The notes under the pieces are model-generated. The model did no database searches. It was not told the DNA's origin and saw only the letters and a program-made list of their open reading frames with translations. From the NCBI GenBank assembly GCA_949316235.1, contig OX438744.1, positions 2,604,001 through 2,668,000 on the forward strand: a stretch of 64,000 nucleotides of DNA, written 5' to 3'. Made by a program: the position numbers and the translations under genes. The DNA is from Oegoconia quadripuncta (lineage: Eukaryota; Arthropoda; Insecta; Lepidoptera; Autostichidae). Positions 63,780-64,000 of the stretch are shown here, piece by piece. Numbering within the stretch: position 1 is the first letter of the stretch; each line of letters opens with the position of its first letter.

Positions 63780-63925
63780 CTTTATCAAGATAAAAAACCC
63801 TACTTTAATCCAGCGAACTTTGTACCTATATCCCAAGCTTCATCGATATCAATTCATCCCTTTCACAGTGATTGAGCAACAAACTACATCCAAATTTTTG
63901 CATTTATAATATTAGTTAGATGAGA
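63780..63925 (-). mobile_element. Lep1-like Helitron fragment
   Basis: 'tcaagataaaaaaccctact', 'cattcatccctttcacagtg'-like block, 'gtgattgagcaacaaac', 'gcatttataatattagttag'. Confidence 0.5.
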
Positions 63926-64000
63926 TAAAAAAAAAACAAAGGACACAAAGCAAAGGAGTATACAAGTAATAAACACGACGTAGATGTATCACTGCTTTAA

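Noticed and set aside
1..64000. Integrated viral genes or LTR retrotransposons
   Set aside because: No gag-protease-integrase order, LTR pairs, or viral capsid/polymerase motifs were seen; all reverse transcriptase traces are of non-LTR type.

Overview
The window is intergenic and intronic DNA of an insect, most likely a moth or butterfly. The evidence is the AT-rich, intron-bearing sequence and the density and type of transposable-element debris: tRNA-headed SINEs, RTE-, CR1/Jockey- and R1-type non-LTR retrotransposons, Helitron fragments resembling the lepidopteran Lep1 type, and many short terminal-inverted-repeat elements (MITEs). There is no sign of bacterial operons, rRNA or CRISPR. Family letters (SINE-A to D, LINE-J/K/L, and so on) are my own labels for copies that match each other inside the window; they are not database names.

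Three host gene models can be supported. (1) A minus-strand gene ends in this window with two exons joined in phase 0 (20723-20821 and 17911-18114), encoding the hydrophobic C-terminus of a membrane protein. Its intron of about 2.6 kb holds a near-perfect palindrome that was later split by a retrotransposon. (2) A single-exon plus-strand gene at 27035-27583 encodes a secreted 182-residue protein with an alpha-crystallin (small heat shock) like domain, and is framed by two inverted copies of one MITE. (3) A small two-exon plus-strand gene at 28924-29475 encodes a short membrane-anchored peptide; its exact donor site is uncertain.

Immediately downstream lies an almost complete CR1/Jockey-group retrotransposon (about 29590-34012) with an intact ORF1, an intact endonuclease-reverse transcriptase ORF2 and a pentanucleotide tail. 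ORF2 is in the -1 frame and has no in-frame AUG ahead of its endonuclease domain. A canonical A_AAA_AAC slippery heptamer sits exactly where the two frames overlap.

The rest (1-17 kb, 34-64 kb) is layered repeat debris: about twenty pieces of one SINE family, five copies of one mariner-like MITE, nested insertions with readable target-site duplications, a Harbinger-type MITE with remnants of its transposase start, and a 1-kb minisatellite (52.6-53.6 kb) with two different higher-order periods. Stretches between these contain nothing I can identify.

I found no convincing novel multi-gene system. The items most worth a second look are the candidate frameshift retrotransposon, the split 50-bp palindrome, a truncated LINE bordered by 100-bp direct repeats, the MITE-framed secreted small-heat-shock-like gene, and the two-period minisatellite.
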